64,000 nucleotides of DNA from Paragordius varius (lineage: Eukaryota; Nematomorpha), in the NCBI GenBank assembly GCA_964247055.1, contig OZ176059.1:2480001-2544000 (forward strand). Reading direction: 5' to 3'. The position numbers and the translations under genes were made by a program. The notes under the pieces are model-generated. The model was not told the DNA's origin. It worked only from the letters and a program-made list of their open reading frames with translations, and did no database searches. Shown here piece after piece: positions 10,903 through 26,300 of the stretch; the stretch's first letter is position 1; each line of letters begins with the position of its first letter.

Positions 10903-13835
10903 GTGAGTATTTTTATTTATTCAAGCCCAAACAACTGTTCTTTCAATATAATATTTTTTTTCAATCAATAGTTAATTTTACAGTACCATATTCTTGGATA
11001 AAATTAGAGATATACCGCTAATAAATTCAATTCTCTTCTTACTAAAATTGTGAAATTTTAATGAATATGATTATCTTTAATATCTAAATTACTGAGACAC
11101 ATTTTTAGATTTATCTTAATTTAAACATAATATTTAAAAATTATATATAGAAACAATATAAATCTTTTCATATCTCTATGCTATATTATATAGGTGCTTG
11201 TATATGTTATGATTCACCAGCTCCGTTACAAGCTCAAATCCGTAAGGATATTGATATTTCCGGTAGTCAATTTATGGCTTTTTATTCGTGGTATTCTTGG
11301 CCTAACATAATCCTATGCTTTTTCGGCGGTTATTTAATCGATAAAGTTTTTGGGATTCGGAAAGCCACGTTTATATTCGCAGCACTCGTTTTCATTGGAA
11401 ATGTATATGGTTATTTTATATGTTAGTATAAATACCCTTAAACAATTCAAATTCACCCTCGAACACTTCAAATTCACCCTCGAACACTTCAAAATCACTT
11501 ACCATAAAGAAATTATGTGTTTTTAAGATTAAATATTGCCTCTATATTGTTTTATATTTGAAAATTAAAATAAAATTACGTATAGAATTAATATAATAAT
11601 GAAAATAAACTATACCATAAGAATATATTTTATATTAATGATGAGTTATATTAGTCCGAAAACACATAATATATTTTTAGGATGAATTGTTCAAGGGTGA
11701 ATTTGAATTGTTCAAGGGTGAATTTGAATTGTTCAAGGGTGAATTTGAATTGTAAATGGTATATCATAATCACTCCAAGAGTGTCCTTAAACACTTTAAG
11801 TTGGTCCTTGAACACTTCAAGTTAGTTCTTTGACTTTTTTGTTATTAATTTTTATCAATCAAATCGTGAATCATTCATCTATTTTATCATTTATAACCTA
11901 TTTTCTTTATTTAACATAAACTTTAGATCAATATCATATTCTACATTCACAGACATATTTTTATTAAGTTTTTAAAATATATATAATTTTAATAAGATTT
12001 TAACACGTAATTAAAAAATATATAAACTTTCTGGGTTATTATTTACAAATTTTCATTGAAAATATTTTAATAATTTGTTAAATTGGAAACATTAGTTTGA
12101 AACAAATAATAAATTAGGAAAATTAGGTTAAAAAATAATAAAGTAATAAAATAAATGCAAAAATTATGGTTAAACCCAAACTTGAAATTGGAACCAACTT
12201 ATAATGTTCAAAGACCAACTTGAAGTGTTCAAGGACCAACTTGAACTGTTCAAGGACCAACTTGAACTGTTCAAGGACCAACTTGAACTGTTCAAGGACC
12301 AACTTGAAGTGTCCAAAGACACTCTTGAAGTGCAAATGGTATATATAGTATGCAATTATGCTGGTATTCACACATTATAGTTCAATTCATAACATAGTAT
12401 TGTATTTGGAATAAAACAGAATGTTAATTAAACAACAATTATTCCCTTTGTTTATCTACAATTATGGACAAAATTTGTTTTATACCACACGCTACTGTAT
12501 TACAAATTGACCACAATAATAATGCGAACAAGCTAGTATAAATGTGCATAATATATATTATAGTCACATTTATATAACCTAAATACCCTTTTTATTAGTG
12601 CATAAAAACTTTAGTTTTAAACAAAAGGTTGGTAGGATAATATACCATATACTGTTCAAATTAACCCTTGAACAATTCAAATTCACCCTAAAAAACAATT
12701 ATGTGTTTTCGAACTAATATAACTCATTATTAATATGAAATATATCTTAATGGCATAGTTTCCTATTTTTACAGTATTATTTTAATTTAATTTTTTTTCA
12801 AAAATATAAAAAAAATATAAGTAATTTTTAATCCTAAAAAACACTTAATTTATTTTAGGGTGAATTTGAACTGTAAATGTATTTTTACGCTAATTTTAAC
12901 ATTTAAGGTGAGAAAACATTCATAGCTTTTGTAAATGTATTAAGAAAATTTGTAAATCATATTGCATATGTGGAATTCCAGTGTGCCAAATTTAGGGCAA
13001 TTAACAATGTAGTTTAACTTGAATTGTTAGTTTTAGATGGATAAACTATTAATTTTTACAATATAATATAAATTTTCTTATATGATTAAACCTTATTAAA
13101 CTTATTTTAAGGTGCAGTCAGGTGTTTGGAATTTTCGTTTTTAATTGTATTAATGTAGGAATTAATATGGTTGATACTTTTCGAAATAATATATACTACT
13201 AATCGAATAAATAAAATTATATTGATTAACTTAGCTTTTATTTTTTGTATATGTGGCATTTAAATGGCAAAAATAATTACTTTTTGATTTATTTATTTTG
13301 CCATATTAAAAAGGTTATATGTTAAAATTTGTTTTATAAATAAATAACTCATTAATAACCATTAAGCTCGTTTCTCTATATAACTTTTATATAATTAATT
13401 ATTTTCCCAAGTTTTGCCTCCTTTTTTTTGACAAAAATTATTAAAACAACACAGCTGAGTGCTTTAAATTAGATTTTTTGGACGTATCTTTGCTTAGATA
13501 AACCGCGACTCTAATTTTTTTTGGATTTTAAAATCAGTTATCTTCTTAAAAAATTCAAAACTGGAAAAACTACATTTTCTTACATATATATATATATATA
13601 TATATATATACCATTTATGATTCAAATTCCACGCTTGAACAATTCAAATTCAACCTTAATATAAATTATGTTTTTTCGGGCTAATATAACTCATCATTAA
13701 TAAGAATTATTCTTTTATGGTATAGTTTATTATTTTTTCAGTATTATATTAATTTTAGACAAAATAAAAATATAGGTAATTTTTAATCTTGAAACACGCA
13801 TAGTTTTTTTAGGGTGAATTTTTTGAACTGTAAAT

Positions 13836-13881
<46 letters not shown>

Positions 13882-16800
13882 TTTTAATTTTATATTTATT
13901 TTGACATTTAACAAATAAGTATGAAATTTTTAATTTTAGATAATTTTTTCAGCTGGTGCTTTGTTGAATTCATATTGGCTCATGTGTTTTGGACGATTCG
14001 TTTTTGGGTAAATATATGATTTTACAGTAGCGTATGGCATAAAACAATATTAGTCCATAAAATAATATAAAAAATGTTTTTATTTAAAAAAACATGAGGA
14101 TATTATGGATATGTGTATATGTGCAAACAACTAGACTTGTTTTTTTAATCTTTTATGGACTAATAATGTTTTATGCCATACGCTACTGTATTTTTATATA
14201 TAACAAAATTTTATTTTAAAATATTTTTTAATGAATTATATTTTATTGAGAGTTATTAATACAGTAATATATGGTTTAAATCTTCTAATTGGTATAATTT
14301 AAAAAAACATTTTTCATACTTTAGCAATTATATTTATTTTGCTATTTTATATAAACAAAATTAAAAACTATACATTACTGCATATTTATAAGGCTTTTGA
14401 ATGCCGCAAAAAAGTTAATATTTTTAATTGGACATCTGTCTTTTTTGTCATTTGAAATTTTTAATTCATTTGGTATTTAGCGTAGCATATGGTATATAAA
14501 TTAGTTGGTTTCACAATGAATAAAAAAAGGAATGTTAAAGTATAGAGAAGAAATGTTAAATTATGACATTTTGTCATAATAAAGTATACGCAAATGTATG
14601 TCAAATCATATTATGATAGAATTTAATTTTAACGTAAATATATTTAGTTTTAATAATATTTAGTAGAATAATTTCTATTTAATTATATAACATTATTAGA
14701 AAAAAAAGCTTTTTTTTGAACAATTTTGATTAACTGTAAAATCAAACTCAGAGCTATAACCGGTTATAACTGTAAATAATTAAGTTATAAGACTAAACGT
14801 AAAAATTACATTCTTTTAATTTTTCCGGTTAATAGTTATAACTTATCGATTTGGGTTGCGAAATAGGGAAACCAAAAATAAAAATGTATATGATTACATC
14901 ACGCTTAATTACAGTAAATATTGAAATTATACGGACAAAACGTGAAATATAAAGACAAATTTTTTCAAAAAGACAACCATACTTTTTTAATCTTGTTATT
15001 TTGTAATATTGTTTCAAACTACAAATTATAATATGGAAATTTAAATTGACACAATCAGTATGTATTTTATTGTTTCTTCATATGATAAATTAAGGTTTAA
15101 AAAAGTGTGGTGTCTTTTGAAAAAAAATTTGTCCTTATATTTTCTTATTGTCCGTATAATTACAATTGTAAATGATATATATATATATATATATAATTTT
15201 ATCGTTGATTAAAAATAAGAAAAGAATTGTAAATTGGTAATTATTATTTCGCAATTTTCATATCCATATAGTTTATGTATAAATAAAATTTAATAAAGTA
15301 TGAAAAAAGATGTATCTCTTTTAGTATGCATTGCCTTCAAAATTTTACAATAAATTGAATTATACGGGGACAAAATGTAAAATTATAAAGACAAAATTAT
15401 TTTTTCAAAAGACAACCCCATACTTTTTTAAACCTTAATTTATCCTATGGAAAATATTTAATCAATATTGTAAATATATAATTGATTGTGTTACTACCAA
15501 TTTACATTTCTATATTATATACTCTTTGTAACTTAAAACAAGATAAGTTATATTTTAAAAAAATTAAGACTAAGGATGGTTATTTTTTTAAAAAAAAATG
15601 ATTGTCTTTATATTTTTTACAATTTGTCCATAGTATAATTATAATTTTTACTGTATAATTTACTCTTAATTTTAAAATAAACTTTTTCAATTATTTTTAA
15701 ATGATATAAACTATTTTTGTAGTAATATACCATGTTCAAATTCACCCTTGAACAATTCAAATTCACCCTTGAGCAATTCAAATTCACCCTTGAACAATTC
15801 AAATTCACACTAAAAATAAATTATGTGTTTTCGAACCATAACTCATTATTAATATAAAATATGTCTTTATGGCATAATTTATTATTTTTTCAGTTTATTA
15901 TTTTAATTTTAAACAAAATTTTATTTTTTAAAAATATATAAGAATATAGGTAATTTTTAATCTTAAATAACATATAATTTATTTGAGGGTGAATTTGAAT
16001 TGTTCAAGGGTGAATTTGAATTGTTTGAGGGTGAATTTGAATTGTTCGAGGGTGAATTCGAACTATTTTTATAGTAATATTTTTCAATATAATATATATA
16101 TAGAGTTGGTGGTGAATCTTTAGCAGTTGCACAAAATTTTTTTGCCATCCTATGGTTCAAAGGGAAAGAAATTAATTTGGTTTTTGGATTACAACTTAGT
16201 GTTAGTCGATTGGTATATAAATACAGTTATTTTTCATATATATAATATAGAAAATTTATAAAAAAATTTAAATTCAATATAAATTAAATTTATTTATATT
16301 ATAATTTGAAATTACAAACAACTTTTTACAAAACTATACACTGTATAAATCCATTTACATCGAATTCACCTTTGAACAATTCGAATTCACCCTAAATATA
16401 TGTTTTTTTAAGATCAAAAATTATCTACTATATTTTTATATATTTTCAAAAAATGAAAATTTTGTTAATTAAAATAATAGTGAAAACATAATAAACTATG
16501 CCATAAAGATATATTTCATATTAATTAATAATGAGATATATCATTTGGAACACACATAATTAATTTTTAGGGTAAATTTGAATTGTTCAAGGGTGAATTC
16601 GAAAATTTGAATTGTTCAAGGGTTAATTTAAAGAACAACTGTATGGTATAAATTATTTTATATATATTAAATTGAATATTATCTCATTACATATTTAGGG
16701 TAGTACAGTTAGTTTCAATGCCCTTGTACCAATATATATGGCCTTTCAAAAGTATTTGAAAAAGAATTTATGCCTGGGTGCCACATTTATGTTGGGTAAC

Positions 16801-19029
16801 TTTTTTTACCTGTATAATAATTATAACTTTAATATATTTTATATTACTTGAATGTATTTAGCATGAACTTCTTTTTTATACAATGTTTTAAAAGTCTTAT
16901 TTAAAATTTCCAATGAATTTGAATTGGAAAAAAAGATTAAATCTAATTAAATAATGATTTGTGCCTTATAAGTTTAAAAAAATAGGTGGAGTTGTATATA
17001 ATTGAAAAAATATATTGTTGTCATTGAAAAACACCAATTTTTTTAACCAAAAAAAAGTTATTTAATAGAATTTTAATGTTGCATTTGAACCGCCATAAAA
17101 CTTTATTTTTGAATCCTGTATTAACTTTAAACCTTAAATTCAATAAATTGAGAATATAAAAAAATATAGTTTATAAAATTAACTAAAAATGACGGTTTAA
17201 GTAGCTAATATAAAAGTTACATTTTATATTTTACTCCAAATTATACGTGTATTAATGTGTAAAATCAACTATATAATATTAGTTTTTTTAAACTAAAGCA
17301 CCAATAAAGCAAAGAACATAAAAAACAAGAAAAAAAACGAAAAGATAACTAACTATATTAAGACAATATATATCTTTGCTGTTGTATATACCTGCCATCT
17401 GACAATAATTATAAATTAAAAATTAGAATATATATATATATATATATATAGAAAATATAAAAAATTTCAAAAAATTTTAAAAAATGACATACAGCCATAC
17501 TTTTTAAACCTTGATATTAACATTATAAAACTGGGTATAGCCCTTAATTATAAAATTCAAAATTGTAATTATTTAGTGTTTCTAAATTTTAAAAAGTATG
17601 GTTTACCAAATATAATTTTTTTTTATTTTTAACACTTCGTAGGTATAATTATATTTTTTATTGTAATGAAAAATTAGCAAAATTAATTTTAACACGTACC
17701 ATATATATTTCTTATCTATAGTATCCCTCACCTGTCTTATGTCATTTATTTGTGCTTGTATACTCATATATATGGATTTACGTGCTGAACGCATTCGTAG
17801 AAATGATAAAACTAAAGTTCAAAATAGATGTACAAAAAATTTGTCTGAAATTTCAAATTTTCCCAATCAAACTTCAAAAACAACAAGCAATGACTTGCAT
17901 TTTAATAACGGAAAGATGAATAATTCGTTAGTTATCGAATCTAATTTGAATCAAATTTATAATGTAAATGAAAATAATGATCTCAAAAAGTCAAATTTTG
18001 TCCACCCCAAAAATATTTATGAAAACAATAATAATAATTCAACTGTTTTAAACCATCCAGAACTTTGTCCGACCCCTACAACCAAAAATAATGAGGAGGG
18101 AAGAGGTAGTAATAAAACATTTAATTTGACTTTAAATTTTTTTGTCCTTAACGATTTATAACAATTTAATAACTTTTTGAAGATTGTGTTTTTTTAAAAA
18201 AAAATTTCCAACATTGTATGTGTATATTTAATGTCTGTTTTTTTTTATCAGAGATTTTTTAAAGTTAAAAATTATAATATAAAACTTAACTCATCTTTTA
18301 TTCTTTAATAAAATTCAGCAGTGACATTAAACATTGACTAATGTATATCGATTTTCCGATAAAAATTTTATAGGTTTATTTTATTACTTTTAATATTGAT
18401 ATTTGGGTTGGAGATAAATAGTTTTTTTTCTTATTGGATTTCTCAGTTTTTAAATTTTTTTTTCGAGTACACACTTAGCTTAGCTTATAAGTGTCGTCGT
18501 TAAATAAGTAGTTAGCTTAATTTATGATATACCATTTACAATTCAAATTTACTCTTGAACAATTCAAATTCACCCTAAAAATAAATTATGTATTTTCATG
18601 CTAATATAACTCGTCATAAATAAGAAATATATTCTTATGGCATAAATTAGTATTTTCAGTATTATCTTAATTTTAATTGAAATTTTATTTTTTTAAAAAT
18701 GTAAAAAATATAGGCAATTTTTAATTTTATTTTGAAGTGAATTTGAATTGTTCGAGGGTAAATTTGAATTGAAGGGTGAATTCGTTGTTTCAAGGTGAAT
18801 TTGAACTGTAAATGGTATATTAGAAATGTTTTGAAAGTTTTGTTATAAAAAAGTATTATTGTTAGAATAAAAAAATTTTCAAAATAAATTTGAAAAAATT
18901 TACCTTATTTATGCAACGTTTCTCGCCGCATACAGTAACATATGACATTCAATCACTAAAGTTTATAATTAAACCAAGCATTCCCCCCTATAATTTACTA
19001 TTTATTGATTAATTCATTTCTTAACCTAA

Positions 19030-19098
<69 letters not shown>

Positions 19099-22000
19099 GT
19101 TAACGTAACTTTTATCAATAGAAATTAATACTCAATTTTCACCTTGTCACTCCTCTACTCTACAAGAAACTCCTGACAATCACGATGGATCAATAATTAA
19201 TACCATGAATTATATGGAAAATAGTAACAAAGATATACCCACAAATTCAGAATCTTCTAATTATTGTAATAATGATAAAACGACGACAGAAAAACCAATC
19301 TCTATACGAGATATCCAACATTTCCCATGTAGTGTTTGGTTAATTAACATCGTTTGTGTTACATATTACATTGCACTCTTTACATTCATAGGGCTGGGTA
19401 TACCATTCTTTCAAAGCAAATATGAACTAAGTCTAACTCGAGCAAGCGTTGTCAATAGTATACCCTACTTAGTAAGTGCTTTTATGTCCCCTCTCTTGGG
19501 CTGTATAGTTGATCGTTACGGGCGGAATTTGACATGGATTGCATTTTCATTTGTTAGCGCTATTGCGTCTCATGCTATGTTAGCCTTTGGCCCATCTAAT
19601 TTTAATGGTTTAACTTTACTTTTACTTTTGAATTTTTTATGATTTTTAACTTAACTCAAGTTTTTTTGAGGTTTTTAAGATTACTTAACTACTTTTGAGA
19701 ATTTTAAGATTTTTAACTTAACTATGCGTATTTTTGAGTTTTTTATGACTTTTTGTTAACTTAACTATGCGTTTTTTTTAGTTTTTTAACGGGAATATAT
19801 ATATATATATATATATAGAGTAATATTTTGATAATTTTAAGATTTTTAACTAAACTACTTTTGAGTTTTTTAACTAAACTACTTTTGAGTTTTTTAACTT
19901 TACTAATTTTGATTTATAGAGTGTGTATAAATACCATTTACAGTTCGAATTCACCCTTTAACAATTCGAATTCACCCTAAAAATTAATTATGTGTTTTTG
20001 AACTAATATAACTCATTATTAATATGAAATGAATCATTATGGCATAGTTTATTTTAATATAACATTAATTTAAAACATAATTATTTTTCAAAATCATATA
20101 AAAATATAGGTAAATTTTAATCTTAAAAAACATATAATTTGTTTGAGGATGAATTTTAATTTATTTGAGGATAAATATGAATTGGTCAAGGGTAAATTTG
20201 AATTATTTAAGGGTGAACAGATATACAGATATGACACTCGGAACATTCCAAATAGTTTTAGTACAGAAACCAAAGATAGATTAGAAAGATTGGACAATGG
20301 ATGTAGCTCAGAACAATTATGGGGAACGATAAAAAATGTTGTTAATGAAGTGGCAAAAGAAAAAGTGCAGAGAGTAAAGAGGAAAGATAACAAATGGATA
20401 TCAGAAAAGAGTATAGAGATAGCAGAAAAGAGGAGAAAAGCTAAATCAAGAGGTGATAATAAAATGGTAAAATCCTATAACAAAGAATTTCAACGACAAA
20501 CAAGGAAGGATTACGAAGATTTTCTTAATAAACAATGTCTGGAAGTGGAATTAAATAACAAAAAAGGATTAATGCAACCAATGTTCCAGAAACTGAAGCA
20601 AATGACTCATAAACCTTTTATATCATCACAAAAGATTAAAAAAGAGAATGGCACCATAGTGTGCAAACAAACAGAAGTACGAGAAAGATGGAAGGAATAC
20701 ACCCAAAAACTCTATCAGGCTCCTCAAACAAAGGTGTTGCAATTAAAAGAAGAAGAACGTGATCCAGATATATTAAGAGAGGAGGTTGAATTAGCCTTAA
20801 GACAAATTCCTAACAACAAAGCGATGGGATTAGACAATATCCCAATAGAGTTCATAAAAGCTATTCCCGTTGAAAAGTTACACCAGTTATGTCAAAAGGT
20901 GTGGGAAACATGTGAGTGGCCAAACGATTGGGCATCATCTGTATATCTCCCAATATATAAAAAAGGAGATGTACTTCAATGCGAGAATTATCGGAACATA
21001 TCTCTTATTAGCCACGCTAGTAAGGTCTTACTAAAAGTAATACAAAACAGAATGCACAGTATCATACAGACAGAAATACCAGAAAATCAAGCCGGATTTA
21101 TGAAGGGAAAAAGCACAAGAGACCTTATCTCAAACATGAGAAGGATAATGGAAACATCAAAAGAGTTCCAGAAAGAATTATACATGTGTTTTATTGATTA
21201 CAGACAAGCATTCGATTCAATTAACTATGACTCCTTGTGGGAAACATTAAAGTTAGTAGGGGTATCGTCTCACTTAATAAGATTGATTAGCTCTCTGTAT
21301 GTAAAACAAAGAGCGATTATTAGAACACCAGCGGGGGACACAGACGAAATACCAATCTTGAAAGGAGTCAGACAAGGGTGTTGCTTATCCCCTTATCTGT
21401 TCAATATGTGCACAGAAATGATAATGAGGAAGTTGGATGGTAAAAATATAGGAGTAAGAATAGGAGGGAGAACAATCAATAATTTAAGGTTTGCAGACGA
21501 TACCACTCTTATAGCTGAAAGTGCAAATGATTTGAAGGAATTGATTGAAGAGATTCGAAAGGAAAGTTTGAGGTATGGTCTTAGGCTTAATCCTAACAAA
21601 ACCAAAATATTATGTACAGGAAAAAAGCCTACAATTATAATAGAAGGAGTAGAAATAGAAATAGTTAAACAGTTAACGTTTTTGGGCGCAATAATTTCAG
21701 AGGATGGGTCTTCAACTCCTGACATCAGAAAGAGAATAGGATTGGGTAGAGAAGCGATGACCAAATTAATAAAGATTTGGAAAAACAAAAGCGTAGGAGT
21801 TGAAACCAAAAAAAGATTACTCTACTGTTTCGTTCTCCCGGTCACCACATATGGATGTGAGAGTTGGACCCTCAAAAAAAGGGACAAAGAAAGGCTCATG
21901 GCTTTTGAAAGGAGCTGCTGGCGTAGGATGCTAGGATACACCTGGAAGGATAAAATTAAGAATGAAAGTCTAACTACAGAAATAAAACCTAAAACAAACA

Positions 22001-23290
22001 TCATGGAGATAATTCTAAAAAGAAAGTTAACATATTTTGGTCATGTCATGCGATCGAATTCTCTGGAGAAAGATACAATGTTTGGGAAGGTAGAATGGCA
22101 AAGGAAACGAGGCCGACCACCGATGAGGTGGTTGGATATGATAAAAGAAGAGACCAAAATGACACTGAAAGAGCTCAATATAGCGGTTAAAGATAGAAAA
22201 AAATGGAAAGAAATAGTTAAAACTATATCCAAAAAGTCGTTTACGACTTAGGAAAAACCAACCAACCAAGGGTGAATTTGAATTGTACTTGGTATGTATA
22301 TAGAGTAATTATTTTGGTGAAAAAATGAGGTATATATGTGTAAAATATTAAGTTTTTTTGATAATTATGTTGAAAGTTTAGTTAAATTAATATTTTTTCG
22401 CAAGTTTAAATGTCTATATCTGTCGTCAATTTATGCATCTATTTATAATTCTAACTCTCTTAAATACAACAGTCTACTTTTTAAACTGTGGGCGGCATTA
22501 TAGCATTTAAAAAGGTAACTCAAGTAGTTTATGTAAAAAAAATTAAGGTTTGAAAAACTTTTATAGGAAAAAAAAAACATTTGTCTTTATATTTTTATTA
22601 CGACGTTTTGTCCATAGTATTATAATTTCAATTTTTACTTTATGAGATTAATTTCCAATTTAAATAATTTTTTATCAAATCTATATATAAATCTTATATT
22701 TTATTTTACATTTTATATTAATTCATAGTTTGGTTTCCACCAGCTAAAAACGACAATAATCCTTTACTATCGGACAATTTAAATGTTAAAAACAAAAACC
22801 CATTTCTTATTCAAAAAAGTGATTCAACATTTTGGAGTAATCCTTCATACCTGTGTGTAACGTTACTTGGTTTCAGTTATAGCGCATTAGCATCAGCCCT
22901 GTGGCCTCTTGTGAGTTATGAAGTTCCCTTAACCCAATTGGGGACGGCATATGGATTGTAAGAGTTTTTTGATTTTATATTTATTCGTTTTTTGCAGTTT
23001 TTTGAGACTTTTTTAATTATTTAAAGTAACTATAGTTTTTTGTTTGAATTAACTAAATATAGAGTTTTTTACGTAACTTGGATATTTATGAACGCATAAG
23101 TGTAAATTTTTAGAGTAAGCTTAACTATTTTGAGTATTAAATGTTTTTTGAAATTATTTAAGCTACAAATTTTAGTAATGATGATAAGTAGGTTAAGGTA
23201 AACAACAGTTGAATGACCGTTTTGAAGTAACTAATAGTATTTTGGGTTTTTTATATAATATTGAATACTTAGTGTTAAATTTGATATTCA

Positions 23291-23327
<37 letters not shown>

Positions 23328-26300
23328 TTTAGCATTTTTGTTGAACCTTAAACGCTTTTTAATAAGTTTTGCACCGATTAGAAACAACTATTATTTGAGT
23401 TTTTATCATCCCATGTGTAACTTGGAATTTAATACAATATCGAATATTAGTCGATTGTTATATCTTATATGTACGATTAATAAGATTACCATTTTACATA
23501 TTTACCCTCGAACAATTCAAATTCACCCTAAAAATAAATTTTGTGTTTTTGGGATGATATATATCATTATATCATTTTTACGACATAGTTTATTATTTTT
23601 TTCAGCCTTATATTAGTTTTATTGGGTAAATATGAATTGTTTCAAGGGTAAAATTAAATTGTTCAAGGGTGAATTTGGACTGTAAATGGTATAACGGTTT
23701 TATAAATTTTACTATATAAGCATTTCTTTACCCATATAAAGTACCACACAATTTTATTTAAAATTTAATAAAACATAATGACAAGTTTTTATGAAAAACT
23801 CATATTTTTTATAAATATATCATTTAGAATGCAAGCGTTTATGAATGCGGGTTTAGCGGCCTTTTCACAAATTGCTGGGGCTTTGGTTGACAATTTTGGA
23901 TACCTGTTTCTCGAAATATTTTTTATGACCCTATTATTTGGTAAAAAAAAATATTTTTATATTTTAATAACTTTTTTTTGCGTAAAAGAGAACCTTTTTT
24001 TGGCTTAAAAGGGAACACACGACTGTACTTTTTTTTAAAAAAAAAATTGTTTTTTACGAATAAACTTGATGATTTTTTTAAATTCCATAAAGATTGTAAT
24101 GTTTAAAATGTAATTTGGTAAAAACACAATGAGTTGTATATGAATGTATTTTACAATCGTAATTCAATAATTTATATAGGAAAAATATGGATTAAAATAA
24201 CAAGTACGTTGTTTTTTCAAAAAAAAATATAGTTTTTATATTTTTGTACATTTTTCTGCATAATTATATTTTTTTACTGTGCCCTTTTTTGTTTAAAAAC
24301 AAAGATTCGTAACAATAAATATATAAAACAGATGTCAATTATATTTTTCTTATATTATATATACATATGAATATATTATCAATTTTTAATTAACTAACTA
24401 CATATTAGAGCGATATAAAAAAATTAATGATCACCTAAAATATGATATTTTTTTATTTGAATTTTTGCAATTTTAAAAATATGTAAAAAAATTTTATTGT
24501 ATTATCTTTATTATTATGTGTACATTAAAGTTGGTTTATTTGCAAACTCATTCCTACAAATGCAAGATAAACTCAAGAATGGTGTTTTGGATGTTAGCCC
24601 TTCTCAAAGAGAAAAGTATATTTTTTACTTTTTATGCTCTATAAAAGCGACATTTTTTTGGTTTTAGTATATTTTTTATAAAATAAATTATACCATTTAC
24701 ACTTCAAATTTGACCCTTGAACAATTTAAATTCACCCTTGAACAATTCGAATTCAAATTCACCCACCCTAAAATAAATTATGTGTTTTATAAGATTAAAT
24801 ATTATTTATATTTTTTTAGATCTAAAAAATGACTTTTAGTTTATAATTAAAATAATTGCTGAAAAAATATTATAAACTATGCCATAAGAATATATTTTTT
24901 AATATAAATGAGTTATATTAGTTGCCCGAAAACACATAATTTGAATTGTTCAAGGGTGAATTTGAATTGTATATTTTTTTGAAAATATAATATATTTTTT
25001 TTCTAATGAAACATTATTTAGATACTATATTGTCACTCATTTTTTAAAGTTAAAAAATATTGTACTCTTGCACGAAATATTATGTTAATTTCTAAATTTT
25101 TTTAAATTAAATGCAGAAAAAAATTTTTTTTTATAAATGATAAATTAATATACAGAATTTTATTGCAAAGAAAAACGCTCCTTACTCAAAAAACAAGCAT
25201 CAAAGGAAGTGACCATCTCAGCACTCAAGTTGATATATATATATATATAAATATATTTATTCTATTTTTAAGCTTTTATATTTCCATATATATTACCTCT
25301 ATATTCTAATTTGTAAGGAAAAGGCAATCAGTGTATATAACGATTTAAATGGAGATTTTTTATTATTCAAAAATAGGAGAACTCTTTCTTTCTTTGACTA
25401 GCATAAGCCGTTAATTTAGGGGTGGGTGCCCACTTGTGCATATATACCATTTATAGTTCAAATTTACCCTCGAACAATTTAAATTTACTCTCGAACAATT
25501 CAAGTTCACCCTCAAATAAATTATTGTTGTGTTTTTTAAGATTAAAAATTATCTATTTTTTATATTTTTAAAAAAAATTTCCTTCAAAATTAATATGATA
25601 CTATAAAAATAATAAACTATGCCATAAGAATAAAATTCATATATTTATGATAAGTTAAATTAGCCCGAATACACATATTTATCTTTAGAAGGGAATTTGA
25701 ATTAAGGGTGATTTCGAAGTCTAAATGGTATACAAATTATAATTTACATACCAATATATATATATATATATATATGTATATATGAGTTTTACTTAGACTT
25801 TAAAGAAGTTTCATCACTATCGCAGACTTTGACATTTATATTAATCTTTACGCTTTATTTATTATATATTCTATATCCTATTTGTGAATAATATAAAATA
25901 GAATTCCGAACATGATCCTTTATTGTCAGAATGCGAAAACTCAAATATTTTAACAAGAGAAAATGGAATTGATATGATGGAAGAAAAGACACCAGCTTTA
26001 TATCCCCGTTCCTCATTTTACCTGAGAAATCGATATTTAAGTCGTATCGGTGCTCAGGTTTTTTATTTTCCCTTAATATCAACATTATAATTATGGATTA
26101 TATTTGGAGTTTGTCAGAAATTTTGAATTTTGATTAAAATAACCATCACAACTTTCATAAAAACCATAAAACATTGGGGGGGGGGAACCTTTTTTTATTG
26201 GTGCAATTTTGGGGGGGGAAAAAAACCAACCAAAGGAAAAAACGCGCATATTTAATTGAATTTTAACTTTGATGTTGCACAATAGTTATTTATTTATATA

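Larger units (their letters stand above)
19931..22297. repeat. M1 MITE copy 10, split by a LINE
   Basis: The left part, 19931-20217, has the start ATACCATTTACAGTTCGAATTC, the core and three right-end units. The right part, 22268-22297, has AAGGGTGAATTTGAATTG and a terminus ending GGTAT. The LINE lies between two AAGGGTGAA copies. Confidence 0.8.

Noticed and set aside
12123-12371. Repeating open frames (FKLVLEQ and SSWSLN repeats) on the minus strand
   Set aside because: They are translations of the 21-bp units in the M1b end; 21 bp is seven codons, so any stop-free unit gives a repeating peptide.
15740-15800. Regular short repeats resembling a CRISPR array
   Set aside because: Units are directly abutting 21-mers with no spacers, inside a eukaryotic MITE.
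15617-16160. Minus-strand frames with NLNCSRV and NSPSNNS repeats
   Set aside because: They are translations of M1 21-bp repeats, not genes.
21393-22269. Several minus-strand open frames of 60-138 codons
   Set aside because: They are antisense shadows of the LINE reverse transcriptase.
26174-26220. Poly-G runs, possible G-quadruplex (also 3197-3209)
   Set aside because: They are two short homopolymer runs without conserved context, and could be local slippage or assembly error.
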